The translations under genes and the position numbers were made by a program. The notes beneath the pieces were generated by a model. It was not told the origin of the DNA. It did not search any database and saw nothing but the letters and a program-made list of their open reading frames with translations. Of a stretch of DNA of 64,000 nucleotides, positions 53,582 to 62,639 are shown piece by piece. The DNA lies in assembly GCA_030813035.1 (NCBI GenBank), contig JAUSTV010000004.1; one strand, 5' to 3'. Numbering within the stretch: position 1 is the first letter of the stretch; the number at the start of each line of letters is the position of its first letter. This DNA comes from Bacillus_BA fengqiuensis (GTDB lineage: Bacteria > Bacillota > Bacilli > Bacillales > Bacillaceae_H).

Positions 53582-54922
53582 TTGGAGAACATTTCAGATT
53601 TATGGAATAAAGCCTTAGGAGAGATTGAAAAGAAACTGAGCAAACCTAGCTTTGAAACATGGTTAAAATCTACAAAAGCCCACTCTCTTCAAGGAGATAT
53701 GCTCATTATTACGGCGCCAAATGACTTTGCCCGGGACTGGCTGGAGTCTAGATATTCCAACTTGATATCGGAAACCCTGTATGATCTGACCGGTGAAGAG
53801 TTGGCTGTAAAGTTCATTATTCCCCAAAATCAAGCAGAAGAAGATTTCGAAATCCAAACTCCTAGAAAAAAGGTTAAAAAAGAAGAGGCAAACGAACTCC
53901 CTCAAAGTATGCTCAATCCAAAATATACATTTGATACGTTTGTCATCGGGTCTGGAAATCGTTTTGCTCATGCTGCCTCTTTAGCTGTTGCCGAGGCTCC
54001 CGCAAAAGCGTATAACCCCTTATTTATATACGGGGGAGTCGGATTAGGAAAAACACATTTAATGCATGCTATCGGCCATTATGTTCTTGATCATAACCCT
54101 TCAGCCAAAGTCGTTTATTTGTCTTCAGAAAAATTCACAAATGAATTTATCAATTCCATTCGTGACAATAAAGCTGTCGAATTCAGGAATAAATATCGAA
54201 ATGTTGATGTTCTTCTAATTGATGATATTCAGTTTTTGGCAGGGAAAGAACAAACACAAGAAGAATTTTTCCATACGTTTAATACTCTTCATGAAGAAAG
54301 CAAGCAGATTGTGATTTCCAGCGATCGACCGCCAAAAGAAATCCCAACTTTGGAAGACCGTCTCCGATCTCGATTTGAATGGGGTTTAATTACCGATATC
54401 ACCCCTCCCGATTTAGAAACTCGTATCGCAATTTTGAGAAAGAAGGCCAAGGCTGATGGATTAGTCATTCCGAATGAAGTCATGCTTTATATCGCAAACC
54501 AAATTGATTCCAATATTCGTGAATTAGAGGGCGCCCTCATTCGTGTAGTGGCGTATTCTTCACTTATTAATAAAGATATCAATGCAGATCTTGCTGCTGA
54601 AGCATTAAAAGATATCATTCCAAGCTCTAAACCAAGAGTCATTACAATTCAAGAGATTCAACGAATTGTAGGACAACACTTCAGTGTGAAATTGGAAGAT
54701 TTCAAGGCTAAAAAACGAACAAAGTCAGTCGCTTTTCCACGCCAAATTGCTATGTACTTATCTCGTGAACTCACTGACTGCTCTCTTCCGAAGATTGGAG
54801 AAGAGTTTGGAGGAAGAGACCATACAACGGTCATTCATGCACATGAAAAAATATCTAAGCTTATTCAAACAGACAGCCAATTGCAACGACAAATTAAAGA
54901 GATTACAGATTCCCTTCAGTAA
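53582..54922 (+). CDS. dnaA: Chromosomal replication initiator DnaA
   Basis: DnaA-ATP binds DnaA boxes and opens the origin. The 446-residue protein has domain I (MENISDLWNKALGEIEKKLSK), a short acidic domain II, and AAA+ domain III with Walker A GGVGLGKTHLMHAI near residue 152 and LLIDDIQFL. Domain IV carries the signature GGRDHTTVIHAHEKI. The start codon is TTG behind a strong AGGAGGG site. It is first of the dnaA-dnaN operon and divergent from rpmH. Confidence 0.98.
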   Translation: MENISDLWNKALGEIEKKLSKPSFETWLKSTKAHSLQGDMLIITAPNDFARDWLESRYSNLISETLYDLTGEELAVKFIIPQNQAEEDFEIQTPRKKVKKEEANELPQSMLNPKYTFDTFVIGSGNRFAHAASLAVAEAPAKAYNPLFIYGGVGLGKTHLMHAIGHYVLDHNPSAKVVYLSSEKFTNEFINSIRDNKAVEFRNKYRNVDVLLIDDIQFLAGKEQTQEEFFHTFNTLHEESKQIVISSDRPPKEIPTLEDRLRSRFEWGLITDITPPDLETRIAILRKKAKADGLVIPNEVMLYIANQIDSNIRELEGALIRVVAYSSLINKDINADLAAEALKDIIPSSKPRVITIQEIQRIVGQHFSVKLEDFKAKKRTKSVAFPRQIAMYLSRELTDCSLPKIGEEFGGRDHTTVIHAHEKISKLIQTDSQLQRQIKEITDSLQ

Positions 54923-55116
54923 TTCTAATTCTCTCGGGATAATGTGAATAAGAAAATTATTTTATACACAGTCTGTCCACAGGTGGATAGACTGTGTTTT
55001 CAAGCGGAAAACTAAGTTATCCACATTTCCACAGGCATTATTACTACTAATACTACCTTTTACTATAAAAAAAATAGTATCTCTCATTTCGACTCTTAAG
55101 TTAGGGAGGAGCTTTT
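54923..55116. other. oriC: oriC, dnaA-dnaN part with candidate unwinding element
   Basis: A perfect DnaA box (TTATCCACA, 55017-55025) and a neighbouring TTTCCACAG are followed by TTATTACTACTAATACTACC (55038-55057). The tandem triplets fit the DnaA-trio pattern. An AT-rich tract follows. This is the arrangement of the B. subtilis DUE between dnaA and dnaN. A hairpin at 54970-54997 (CACAGTCTGTCCAC with GTGGATAGACTGTG) may terminate dnaA. Confidence 0.8.
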
Positions 55117-56253
55117 ATGAAGTTTGTTATTCAAAAAGATTATTTAGTCCAAAGTGTTCAAGATGTGATGAAAGCTGTGTCGTCAAGAACGACTATTCCA
55201 ATTTTGACAGGGATCAAAATGGTTGCTTCAGAAGAAGGGGTCACATTAACAGGGAGTGATTCTGATATTTCAATTGAATCTTTCATTCCTAGAGAAGATG
55301 ACGGAAAAGAAATTGTGGAACTAGAAAAAAGCGGAAGTATAGTGCTTCCAGCGCGTTTTTTCAGTGAAATCGTTAAAAAGTTGCCAAGGGAGACTGTTCA
55401 AATAGAGGTTGAAAATCACTTTTCCACAGTTATTCGTTCAGGTAAAGCCGAGTTTAATTTAAACGGTCTAGATGCAGAAGAATATCCACACTTGCCTCAA
55501 ATTGAAGAAGAAAATATTTTTAAGATTCCTACGGACTTATTAAAGAACATGATTCGACAAACTGTATTCGCGGTGTCCACCTCAGAAACACGACCTATAT
55601 TGACAGGTGTAAACTGGAGGGTAGATGGGAAACAGTTAACATGTATTGCGACAGACAGCCACCGTCTTGCGTTAAGAAAGGCTATTATTGAATCGGAAAA
55701 TGACGCTCAATACAATGTGGTCATTCCGGGGAAAAGTTTAGGTGAGTTCAGTAAAATTCTGGATGATTCTAATGATTTGGTCGATATTGTTATTACGGAG
55801 AATCAAGTTCTCTTCAAAACAAAGCATCTTTTATTCTTTTCACGCTTACTTGACGGGAATTACCCTGATACATCACGTCTAATTCCAACAGAGAGCAAAA
55901 CAACCGTCGCGCTGAATGTAAAGGAGTTTTTACAATCTATTGATCGTGCTTCTCTATTAGCTCGCGAAGGGCGAAACAATGTAGTCAAACTTACTACTTT
56001 GCCAGAGGGAGTTATTGAAATATCCTCCAATTCTCCGGAAATCGGGAAAGTTATCGAAGAAGTACAAAGCACATCAATCGAGGGGGAAGAATTAAAAATT
56101 TCCTTCAGTGCAAAATATATGTTAGACGCATTAAAAGCGTTAGAAGGATCAGAAATCCATGTCAATTTTACAGGAGCTATGAGACCGTTTGTCATCCGAG
56201 CGGCAGAAGATGATTCCATGCTCCAACTTATCTTGCCTGTACGTACTTATTAA
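55117..56253 (+). CDS. dnaN: DNA polymerase III beta subunit (sliding clamp)
   Basis: DnaN forms the dimeric ring that tethers polymerase and repair proteins to DNA. The 378 residues cover three repeated clamp domains. It starts MKFVIQKDYLVQSVQDVMKA and ends LQLILPVRTY, the conserved C-terminal part of the protein-binding cleft. A strong AGGGAGGAG site precedes the ATG. Confidence 0.98.
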   Translation: MKFVIQKDYLVQSVQDVMKAVSSRTTIPILTGIKMVASEEGVTLTGSDSDISIESFIPREDDGKEIVELEKSGSIVLPARFFSEIVKKLPRETVQIEVENHFSTVIRSGKAEFNLNGLDAEEYPHLPQIEEENIFKIPTDLLKNMIRQTVFAVSTSETRPILTGVNWRVDGKQLTCIATDSHRLALRKAIIESENDAQYNVVIPGKSLGEFSKILDDSNDLVDIVITENQVLFKTKHLLFFSRLLDGNYPDTSRLIPTESKTTVALNVKEFLQSIDRASLLAREGRNNVVKLTTLPEGVIEISSNSPEIGKVIEEVQSTSIEGEELKISFSAKYMLDALKALEGSEIHVNFTGAMRPFVIRAAEDDSMLQLILPVRTY

Positions 56254-56261
56254 TCGATACA

Positions 56262-56298
56262 AAGAAAGCTGCTAGTAAAGGTTCTAGTAGCTTTCTTT
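56262..56298 (+). terminator. Terminator after dnaN
   Basis: AAAGAAAGCTGCTAG pairs imperfectly with CTAGTAGCTTTCTTT and is followed by T-rich sequence. Confidence 0.7.
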
Positions 56299-56360
56299 TC
56301 TTTCATCGCTTTATTTAGTAAAATGTAATAAGATACACGATTGGAAAGTGAGAGAAGAAC

Positions 56361-56576
56361 ATGACAAAACAAATCCAGATTTCTACCGAAACGATTACGT
56401 TAGGGCAATTTCTAAAACTGGCTGATGTCATTCAAACAGGTGGAATGGCCAAATGGTTCTTAAGTGAACATGAAGTTTACGTGAACGGGGAACAGGATAA
56501 CCGCCGCGGCCGAAAGTTAAAGCCCAACGACGAGATATCTATTCCGAACATAGGTTCATTTATTGTGGTAGGATAA
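56361..56576 (+). CDS. yaaA: S4-domain protein YaaA (RlbA)
   Basis: This 71-residue protein is made of one S4-like RNA-binding domain: LGQFLKLADVIQTGGMAKWF then VYVNGEQDNRRGRKLKPND. It sits between dnaN and recF as in nearly all bacilli and is thought to act in ribosome assembly. It precedes recF by 13 bp. Confidence 0.95.
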   Translation: MTKQIQISTETITLGQFLKLADVIQTGGMAKWFLSEHEVYVNGEQDNRRGRKLKPNDEISIPNIGSFIVVG

Positions 56577-56589
56577 AGTTGGTGATGGT

Positions 56590-57708
56590 TTGTATATAAA
56601 AAATCTTGCATTAGTTAACTATCGTAATTACGAAAAAACAGAACTTACTTTTGAAAATAAGGTAAATGTGATTCTGGGAGAAAATGCTCAAGGAAAAACA
56701 AATGTTATGGAATCAATTTTTGTGCTTTCTATGGCAAAGTCCCACCGCACATCGAATGATAAAGAGCTGATTAAGTGGGATGAAGAATATGCAAAGATCA
56801 CGGGAGATCTGGAGCGGAAAAGTGGTCCATTTACGTTAGAGTTAGTCATTTCAAAAAAAGGGAAGAAGGCTAAACACAACTATATCGAGCAACAAAAGTT
56901 GAGTCAGTATGTAGGAGCTATGAATACCGTTATGTTTGCTCCCGAAGATTTGAATTTAGTAAAGGGGAGCCCGCAGGTAAGAAGGCGTTTCATTGATATG
57001 GAGATTGGCCAGGTTTCTCCCGTCTATATGCATGACTTAACACGCTATCAAAAGATTTTGCATCAACGCAACCAATATCTAAAACAGCTGCAGCTAAGAA
57101 AGCAATCAGACCAAGCCTTGCTTGATGTATTGACTATGCAATTAAGTGAAGCTGCAGCTAAAATTTTGAAAAAGAGATTTGAATTTCTTCAACTTCTTCA
57201 AAAATGGGCAGAACCTATACATCAAGGAATCAGCCGGGGCATTGAAACGCTGAAAATTGAGTATAAAAACTCAATTGATGTATCAGAAAATGAAGAGTTG
57301 TCGAAAATGATAGAAGCATATCAAGAAAAATTTGATAAAATTAAGAATAGAGAAATTGATAGAGGAGTAACCCTTGCAGGTCCTCATCGAGATGATCTAG
57401 TATTTTACGTGAATGATAAAGATGTGCAAATATTTGGTTCACAAGGGCAGCAACGTACAACAGCGCTGTCGTTAAAACTAGCTGAAATTGAACTTATCCA
57501 TTCGGAGATTGGGGAATATCCCATCTTATTACTAGACGATGTACTATCTGAATTGGATGATTACCGTCAATCCCATTTGTTGAATACCATTCAAGGGAAA
57601 GTCCAAACATTTGTCACCACAACTAGTATTGACGGAATTAATCATGATACATTAAAACAAGCGGCCACTTATAAAGTGGTTTCAGGAGAGATCAAAAAGC
57701 TTAAATGA
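56590..57708 (+). CDS. recF: DNA replication and repair protein RecF
   Basis: RecF is an SMC-like ATPase that helps load RecA at gapped DNA with RecO and RecR. The 372-residue protein has Walker A GENAQGKTNVMESI near residue 30, a signature motif (FGSQGQQRTTALSLKLAE) and Walker B PILLLDDVLSELD. It starts with TTG (MYIKNLALVNYRNY). Confidence 0.97.
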   Translation: MYIKNLALVNYRNYEKTELTFENKVNVILGENAQGKTNVMESIFVLSMAKSHRTSNDKELIKWDEEYAKITGDLERKSGPFTLELVISKKGKKAKHNYIEQQKLSQYVGAMNTVMFAPEDLNLVKGSPQVRRRFIDMEIGQVSPVYMHDLTRYQKILHQRNQYLKQLQLRKQSDQALLDVLTMQLSEAAAKILKKRFEFLQLLQKWAEPIHQGISRGIETLKIEYKNSIDVSENEELSKMIEAYQEKFDKIKNREIDRGVTLAGPHRDDLVFYVNDKDVQIFGSQGQQRTTALSLKLAEIELIHSEIGEYPILLLDDVLSELDDYRQSHLLNTIQGKVQTFVTTTSIDGINHDTLKQAATYKVVSGEIKKLK

Positions 57709-57717
57709 GGTGGGACG

Positions 57718-57945
57718 TTGCTTATTTATATCGGTGAAGACCTCGTTATTCGCGGGAAAGATGTTGTAGCCATTCTAGATAAACACGTTTTTTTATCTTC
57801 TTCGGATAATCAGACCTCACTCTCCTTATCGAAGGGCGTAGATATGGACAACGTAAAATCAGTTGTGGTCACAACCCACGCTATTTACTACTCTCCTTTT
57901 GCCTCGCAAACGCTCAAGAAGAGATTATATACATTTATGAAATAA
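57718..57945 (+). CDS. remB: Extracellular matrix regulator RemB (YaaB)
   Basis: This 75-residue DUF370-family protein starts MLIYIGEDLVIRGKDVVAIL. In B. subtilis, RemB with RemA affects biofilm matrix gene expression. It lies between recF and gyrB in the conserved order, with a short spacer on each side. Confidence 0.92.
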   Translation: MLIYIGEDLVIRGKDVVAILDKHVFLSSSDNQTSLSLSKGVDMDNVKSVVVTTHAIYYSPFASQTLKKRLYTFMK

Positions 57946-57989
57946 TAACCACTGTAAGTAGTTTTTAATAAAAAGTGTAGGTGATACAG

Positions 57990-59918
57990 TTGGCAATGGA
58001 TCAAAAGGAAATCCAAAACCCATCATATGAAGCTGATCAAATTCAAGTGCTAGAAGGGTTAGAGGCAGTTCGTAAGCGTCCTGGTATGTATATTGGATCT
58101 ACCAGCGCAAAAGGATTGCATCATCTTGTGTGGGAAATCGTTGATAACAGTATCGACGAAGCATTGGCGGGCTATTGCGATGAAATCAATGTAATCGTTG
58201 AAGAAGATAATAGTATTACCGTAATGGATAATGGGCGTGGGATTCCTGTTGGTATCCATGAAAAAATGGGCAGACCAGCCGTAGAAGTCATCATGACGGT
58301 TCTTCACGCAGGCGGAAAATTTGGCGGCGGCGGTTATAAAGTATCCGGGGGATTGCATGGTGTCGGCGCTTCAGTTGTTAATGCATTGTCTACTTCTTTA
58401 GAAGTATATGTTCAACGTGATGGGCATGTTCATTACCAGAAGTTCGAGCGCGGTGTGCCATCTGGAGATTTAAAAATAATTGGTGAAACAGACCAAACAG
58501 GGACGAGAGTCCACTTTAAGCCTGATGGGGAAATCTTCACGGAAACATTAGAATACGATTATGATACTCTTGCAAATCGTTTGCGCGAGCTTGCCTTCTT
58601 GAACAAAGGTATTAAAATTACCATTGAAGATAAACGGGTGGAAGATAAGCGAAATGAATATCATTATGAAGGCGGTATTAAGTCCTATGTCGAGCATCTA
58701 AATCGCTCTAAAGAGGTCGTTCACGAAGAGCCGATTTACATGGAGGGGGAAAAGGAACATATCTCAGTTGAAATAGCCCTTCAATATAACGAAAGCTATA
58801 CAAGTAATATTTACTCTTTCGCTAATAATATCCATACGTATGAAGGCGGGACTCACGAAGCGGGTTTCAAGACGGCTTTAACACGTGTGATTAATGATTA
58901 CGCACGCAAGCACAACGTGTTTAAAGAGAGTGACGCTAATTTAACAGGTGAAGATGTACGTGAAGGATTAACAGCCATCATTTCCATCAAGCATCCAGAT
59001 CCTCAGTTCGAGGGGCAGACGAAAACCAAACTTGGCAATAGCGAGGCTCGCACAATTACGGATTCCGTTTTTGCTGAGCAATTTGAGAAATTCTTATTAG
59101 AAAATCCTACAGTAGCTAAAAAAATCATTGATAAGGGAACTATGGCAGCGAGAGCGCGACTTGCCGCCAAAAAGGCAAGGGAGTTAACTCGTCGCAAAAG
59201 TGCACTGGAAATTTCGAATTTACCTGGAAAATTAGCCGACTGTTCTTCAAAGGATCCTTCTATTAGTGAATTGTACGTAGTAGAGGGTGATTCTGCCGGA
59301 GGGTCAGCTAAACAAGGGCGTGACCGTCATTTCCAAGCGATCCTTCCTCTTCGCGGGAAAATTATCAATGTTGAAAAAGCTCGTTTAGATAAAATTTTAT
59401 CTAATAATGAGATTCGAACTATTATTACAGCACTTGGTACAGGGATTGGCGAAGACTTTGACATCGGAAAAGCTCGTTATCATAAAATAGTCATCATGAC
59501 AGATGCGGATGTAGATGGAGCCCATATTCGCACCTTATTATTGACGTTCTTCTACCGTTATATGAGAGAAATTATTGAGCATGGCTATATTTATATCGCC
59601 CAGCCTCCTCTGTATAAGATTTCTCAAGGCAAAAAAGTAGAGTATGCTTATAATGATCGCCAGTTAGAAAGTATTCTAGGCACTTTTTCTGAGAGTCAAA
59701 AACCGGGTATTCAGCGCTATAAAGGTTTAGGGGAAATGAACCCGGAACAGCTATGGGAAACAACGATGGATCCCGAAACACGAACTTTGCTTCAAGTAAA
59801 TTTACAAGATGCCATTGAAGCAGATGAAACATTCGAAATTCTGATGGGTGATAAAGTGGAACCAAGAAGAAATTTCATCGAAGAAAACGCTAAGTATGTA
59901 AAAAATCTAGATATTTAA
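57990..59918 (+). CDS. gyrB: DNA gyrase subunit B
   Basis: GyrB is the ATPase half of gyrase. The GHKL ATP site has EIVDNSIDEALAGY, DNGRGIPVG and GGGGYKVSGGLHGVG. The TOPRIM domain has YVVEGDSAGGSAKQGRDR and MTDADVDGAHIRTLL. The C-terminus has QRYKGLGEMNPEQLWETTMD. The start is uncertain: AGGTG lies six bases before a TTG at 57990 and twelve before an ATG at 57996, and both give an ordinary N-terminus. I list the TTG. Confidence 0.96.
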   Translation: MAMDQKEIQNPSYEADQIQVLEGLEAVRKRPGMYIGSTSAKGLHHLVWEIVDNSIDEALAGYCDEINVIVEEDNSITVMDNGRGIPVGIHEKMGRPAVEVIMTVLHAGGKFGGGGYKVSGGLHGVGASVVNALSTSLEVYVQRDGHVHYQKFERGVPSGDLKIIGETDQTGTRVHFKPDGEIFTETLEYDYDTLANRLRELAFLNKGIKITIEDKRVEDKRNEYHYEGGIKSYVEHLNRSKEVVHEEPIYMEGEKEHISVEIALQYNESYTSNIYSFANNIHTYEGGTHEAGFKTALTRVINDYARKHNVFKESDANLTGEDVREGLTAIISIKHPDPQFEGQTKTKLGNSEARTITDSVFAEQFEKFLLENPTVAKKIIDKGTMAARARLAAKKARELTRRKSALEISNLPGKLADCSSKDPSISELYVVEGDSAGGSAKQGRDRHFQAILPLRGKIINVEKARLDKILSNNEIRTIITALGTGIGEDFDIGKARYHKIVIMTDADVDGAHIRTLLLTFFYRYMREIIEHGYIYIAQPPLYKISQGKKVEYAYNDRQLESILGTFSESQKPGIQRYKGLGEMNPEQLWETTMDPETRTLLQVNLQDAIEADETFEILMGDKVEPRRNFIEENAKYVKNLDI

Positions 59919-59927
59919 AAATAAATG

Positions 59928-59949
59928 CAGGATAGAAGCTTCTATCCTG
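59928..59949. repeat. 22-bp perfect palindrome between gyrB and gyrA
   Basis: CAGGATAGAAG and its exact complement join without loop, 10 bases after the gyrB stop, followed by TCTTTAC. It may be a weak terminator or processing hairpin. Confidence 0.6.
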
Positions 59950-60013
59950 TCTTTACATATATGAGTTTATTAAACCTATTCTAAAATGAACTTCGTAAAG
60001 GAGGTTCTCCCAT

Positions 60014-62500
60014 ATGGAAGAAAAGAAGAATTCTCAAGTTAAAGAGATTAATATTAGTCAGGAAATGAAATCATCATTTTTGGATTACGCGATGAGTGTT
60101 ATCGTCTCACGTGCGCTGCCAGATGTAAGGGACGGACTAAAACCGGTACACAGACGTATTTTATATGCCATGAATGATCTTGGCATGACAGCGGATAAAG
60201 CATATAAAAAATCAGCCCGTATCGTCGGAGAAGTAATCGGTAAGTACCATCCGCATGGTGACTCGGCCGTATACGATACGATGGTGAGGATGGCTCAAGA
60301 TTTTAGCTATCGCTACATGTTGGTGGACGGCCATGGAAACTTTGGTTCAGTCGATGGAGATGCGGCGGCGGCTATGCGTTATACAGAAGCAAGAATGTCA
60401 AAAATCTCAATGGAAATCTTACGAGATATCAATAAAGACACCATTGATTATCAAGATAACTATGATGGATCAGAAAAAGAGCCTGTTGTACTGCCGGCCA
60501 GGTTCCCTAATTTACTTATAAATGGTTCTTCAGGAATTGCTGTAGGGATGGCGACCAATATTCCGCCTCACCAATTAGGGGAGATTATCGATGGAGTTTT
60601 AGCGCTTAGTAAAGACCCTGACATAACCATTAGCGAACTAATGGAGCATATTCCAGGTCCGGATTTCCCGACAGCGGGTCAGATTCTTGGAAGAAGCGGA
60701 ATACGTAAAGCGTATGAAACAGGTAGAGGTTCTATTACTTTACGAGCGAAGGTAGAAATTGAAGAGAAAAGTAATGGGAAACAGGTCATCATTGTAAATG
60801 AGCTGCCATATCAAGTGAATAAAGCTAAATTAATTGAAAAAATCGCAGAACTTGCTCGAGACAAAAAAATCGATGGTATTACAGATTTGCGTGACGAATC
60901 GGACAGAAACGGCATGCGAATTGTGATTGAAGTACGAAGAGATGCCAATGCGAATGTTTTGTTGAATAATTTATATAAGCAAACAGCTTTTCAAACGAGT
61001 TTTGGTATTAACATGCTTGCCCTGGTAGAAGGACAGCCGAAAGTGTTAAATCTAAAACAATGTTTAAAATACTATTTGGATCATCAAATTGTAGTCATTC
61101 GCCGCCGGACAGAATTTGAGTTGAGGAAAGCTGAAGCGAGAGCTCATATTTTAGAAGGGTTACGTATTGCTCTGGATCACCTTGATGAGGTTATTTCGTT
61201 AATTCGCAGTTCTCAAACAACGGAAATAGCCAAAGAAGGATTGATGACGAAATTCTCCTTATCAGAAAAACAAGCACAAGCTATCCTTGACATGCGTTTA
61301 CAACGTTTGACAGGTTTAGAGCGTGAAAAAATAGAAGATGAGTATCAATCATTATTGAAGTTAATTGCAGAATTAAAAGCCATTTTAGCAGATGAAGAAA
61401 AAGTTCTTGAAATCATCCGTGAAGAACTGCAAGAAATTAAGGAAAAGTTCAATGATGAGAGAAGAACGGAAATCGTCACAGGCGGAATAGAAAACATAGA
61501 GGATGAAGATTTAATTCCTCGTCAAAATATTGTCATTACCTTAACCCATAATGGCTATATTAAGCGTCTTCCTGTATCAACTTATCGCAGTCAAAAACGC
61601 GGTGGCAGAGGTATACAGGGAATGAATACGAATGAAGATGATTTTGTTGAACAGCTATTAACAACCTCGACCCATGATACGATTTTATTCTTTACGAATA
61701 AAGGGAAAGTATACCGTACAAAAGGGTATGAAATTCCTGAATACAGCAGAACGGCTAAAGGACTTCCAATTGTTAATTTGCTTGAAGTTGAAAAGGGAGA
61801 ATGGGTAAATGCCATTATACCTGTGGAAGTGTTCAACGAGGATTCTTATCTGTTATTTACCACTAAAAAAGGAATTTCAAAGAGAACCACATTATCTTCC
61901 TTCGAAAATATCCGTACGAGCGGGTTAATTGCTGTAGGTTTAAAAGAGGATGATGAGCTAATATCCGTCCGAATGACTGATGGAACGAAGGATGTTATTA
62001 TCGGAACGAAACAAGGTATGCTGATAAGATTTGCTGAAGAGGACGTTCGCGCAATGGGACGGACAGCAACGGGAGTCAAAGGTATTACATTGGATGAAGA
62101 CGATGAAGTCATTGGAATGGAAATTTCAGAAGAACAAGAAGATATCTTAATTGTAACGAGAAATGGATACGGCAAGCGGACTCCAACTTCTGAATATCGT
62201 CTTCAGTCTCGTGGAGGAAAAGGATTAAAAACGTGTAACATTACCGAGAAAAATGGGACGGTGGTTGCGTTGAAATCGGTTACCTCCGATGATGATATTA
62301 TGGTCATTACCGTAAATGGAGTGCTGATCAGAATGTCTTCACAAGACATCTCGCAAATGGGACGGAATACGCAAGGTGTTAAGGTGATTCGTTTAGATGA
62401 AAGTGAGTATGTCTCCACTGTAGCAAAGGTACAGCCAGAGGAAATAGAGGATGGAGAGCAAGGAGAATTAGAAGAAGTAGAGGGTGTAACGGAAGAATAA
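60014..62500 (+). CDS. gyrA: DNA gyrase subunit A
   Basis: GyrA carries the DNA cleavage-religation activity. The 828-residue protein has the catalytic Tyr in AAAMRYTEARMSKIS and six C-terminal wrapping blades, with the GyrA-box RGGRGIQGM near residue 531. The quinolone region HPHGDSAVYDTMVRMAQDF keeps the sensitive Ser and has Asp at the position that is Glu in B. subtilis. An acidic tail ends the protein. An AAAGGAGG site precedes the ATG. Confidence 0.98.
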   Translation: MEEKKNSQVKEINISQEMKSSFLDYAMSVIVSRALPDVRDGLKPVHRRILYAMNDLGMTADKAYKKSARIVGEVIGKYHPHGDSAVYDTMVRMAQDFSYRYMLVDGHGNFGSVDGDAAAAMRYTEARMSKISMEILRDINKDTIDYQDNYDGSEKEPVVLPARFPNLLINGSSGIAVGMATNIPPHQLGEIIDGVLALSKDPDITISELMEHIPGPDFPTAGQILGRSGIRKAYETGRGSITLRAKVEIEEKSNGKQVIIVNELPYQVNKAKLIEKIAELARDKKIDGITDLRDESDRNGMRIVIEVRRDANANVLLNNLYKQTAFQTSFGINMLALVEGQPKVLNLKQCLKYYLDHQIVVIRRRTEFELRKAEARAHILEGLRIALDHLDEVISLIRSSQTTEIAKEGLMTKFSLSEKQAQAILDMRLQRLTGLEREKIEDEYQSLLKLIAELKAILADEEKVLEIIREELQEIKEKFNDERRTEIVTGGIENIEDEDLIPRQNIVITLTHNGYIKRLPVSTYRSQKRGGRGIQGMNTNEDDFVEQLLTTSTHDTILFFTNKGKVYRTKGYEIPEYSRTAKGLPIVNLLEVEKGEWVNAIIPVEVFNEDSYLLFTTKKGISKRTTLSSFENIRTSGLIAVGLKEDDELISVRMTDGTKDVIIGTKQGMLIRFAEEDVRAMGRTATGVKGITLDEDDEVIGMEISEEQEDILIVTRNGYGKRTPTSEYRLQSRGGKGLKTCNITEKNGTVVALKSVTSDDDIMVITVNGVLIRMSSQDISQMGRNTQGVKVIRLDESEYVSTVAKVQPEEIEDGEQGELEEVEGVTEE

Positions 62501-62532
62501 AAAAGAAGAGTGCTCAGCACTCTTCTTTTTTA
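62499..62532 (+). terminator. Terminator of gyrA
   Basis: The stem AAAAAAGAAGAGTGC / GCACTCTTCTTTTTT overlaps the gyrA stop codon. Confidence 0.9.
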
Positions 62533-62639
62533 TGGATTTGATTGGCATGACAGTAAAAATGAGTTAGCGTTCCATATAGTCATTTGGTAAAATAAAGAAG
62601 AGAATCAGCTCAATAAATTTCACTTTTGGGGGACTAGCA

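Noticed and set aside
53582..54922. ATG just upstream as the dnaA start
   Set aside because: The TTG at 53582 is correctly spaced from AGGAGGG and gives the conserved MENISDLW N-terminus.
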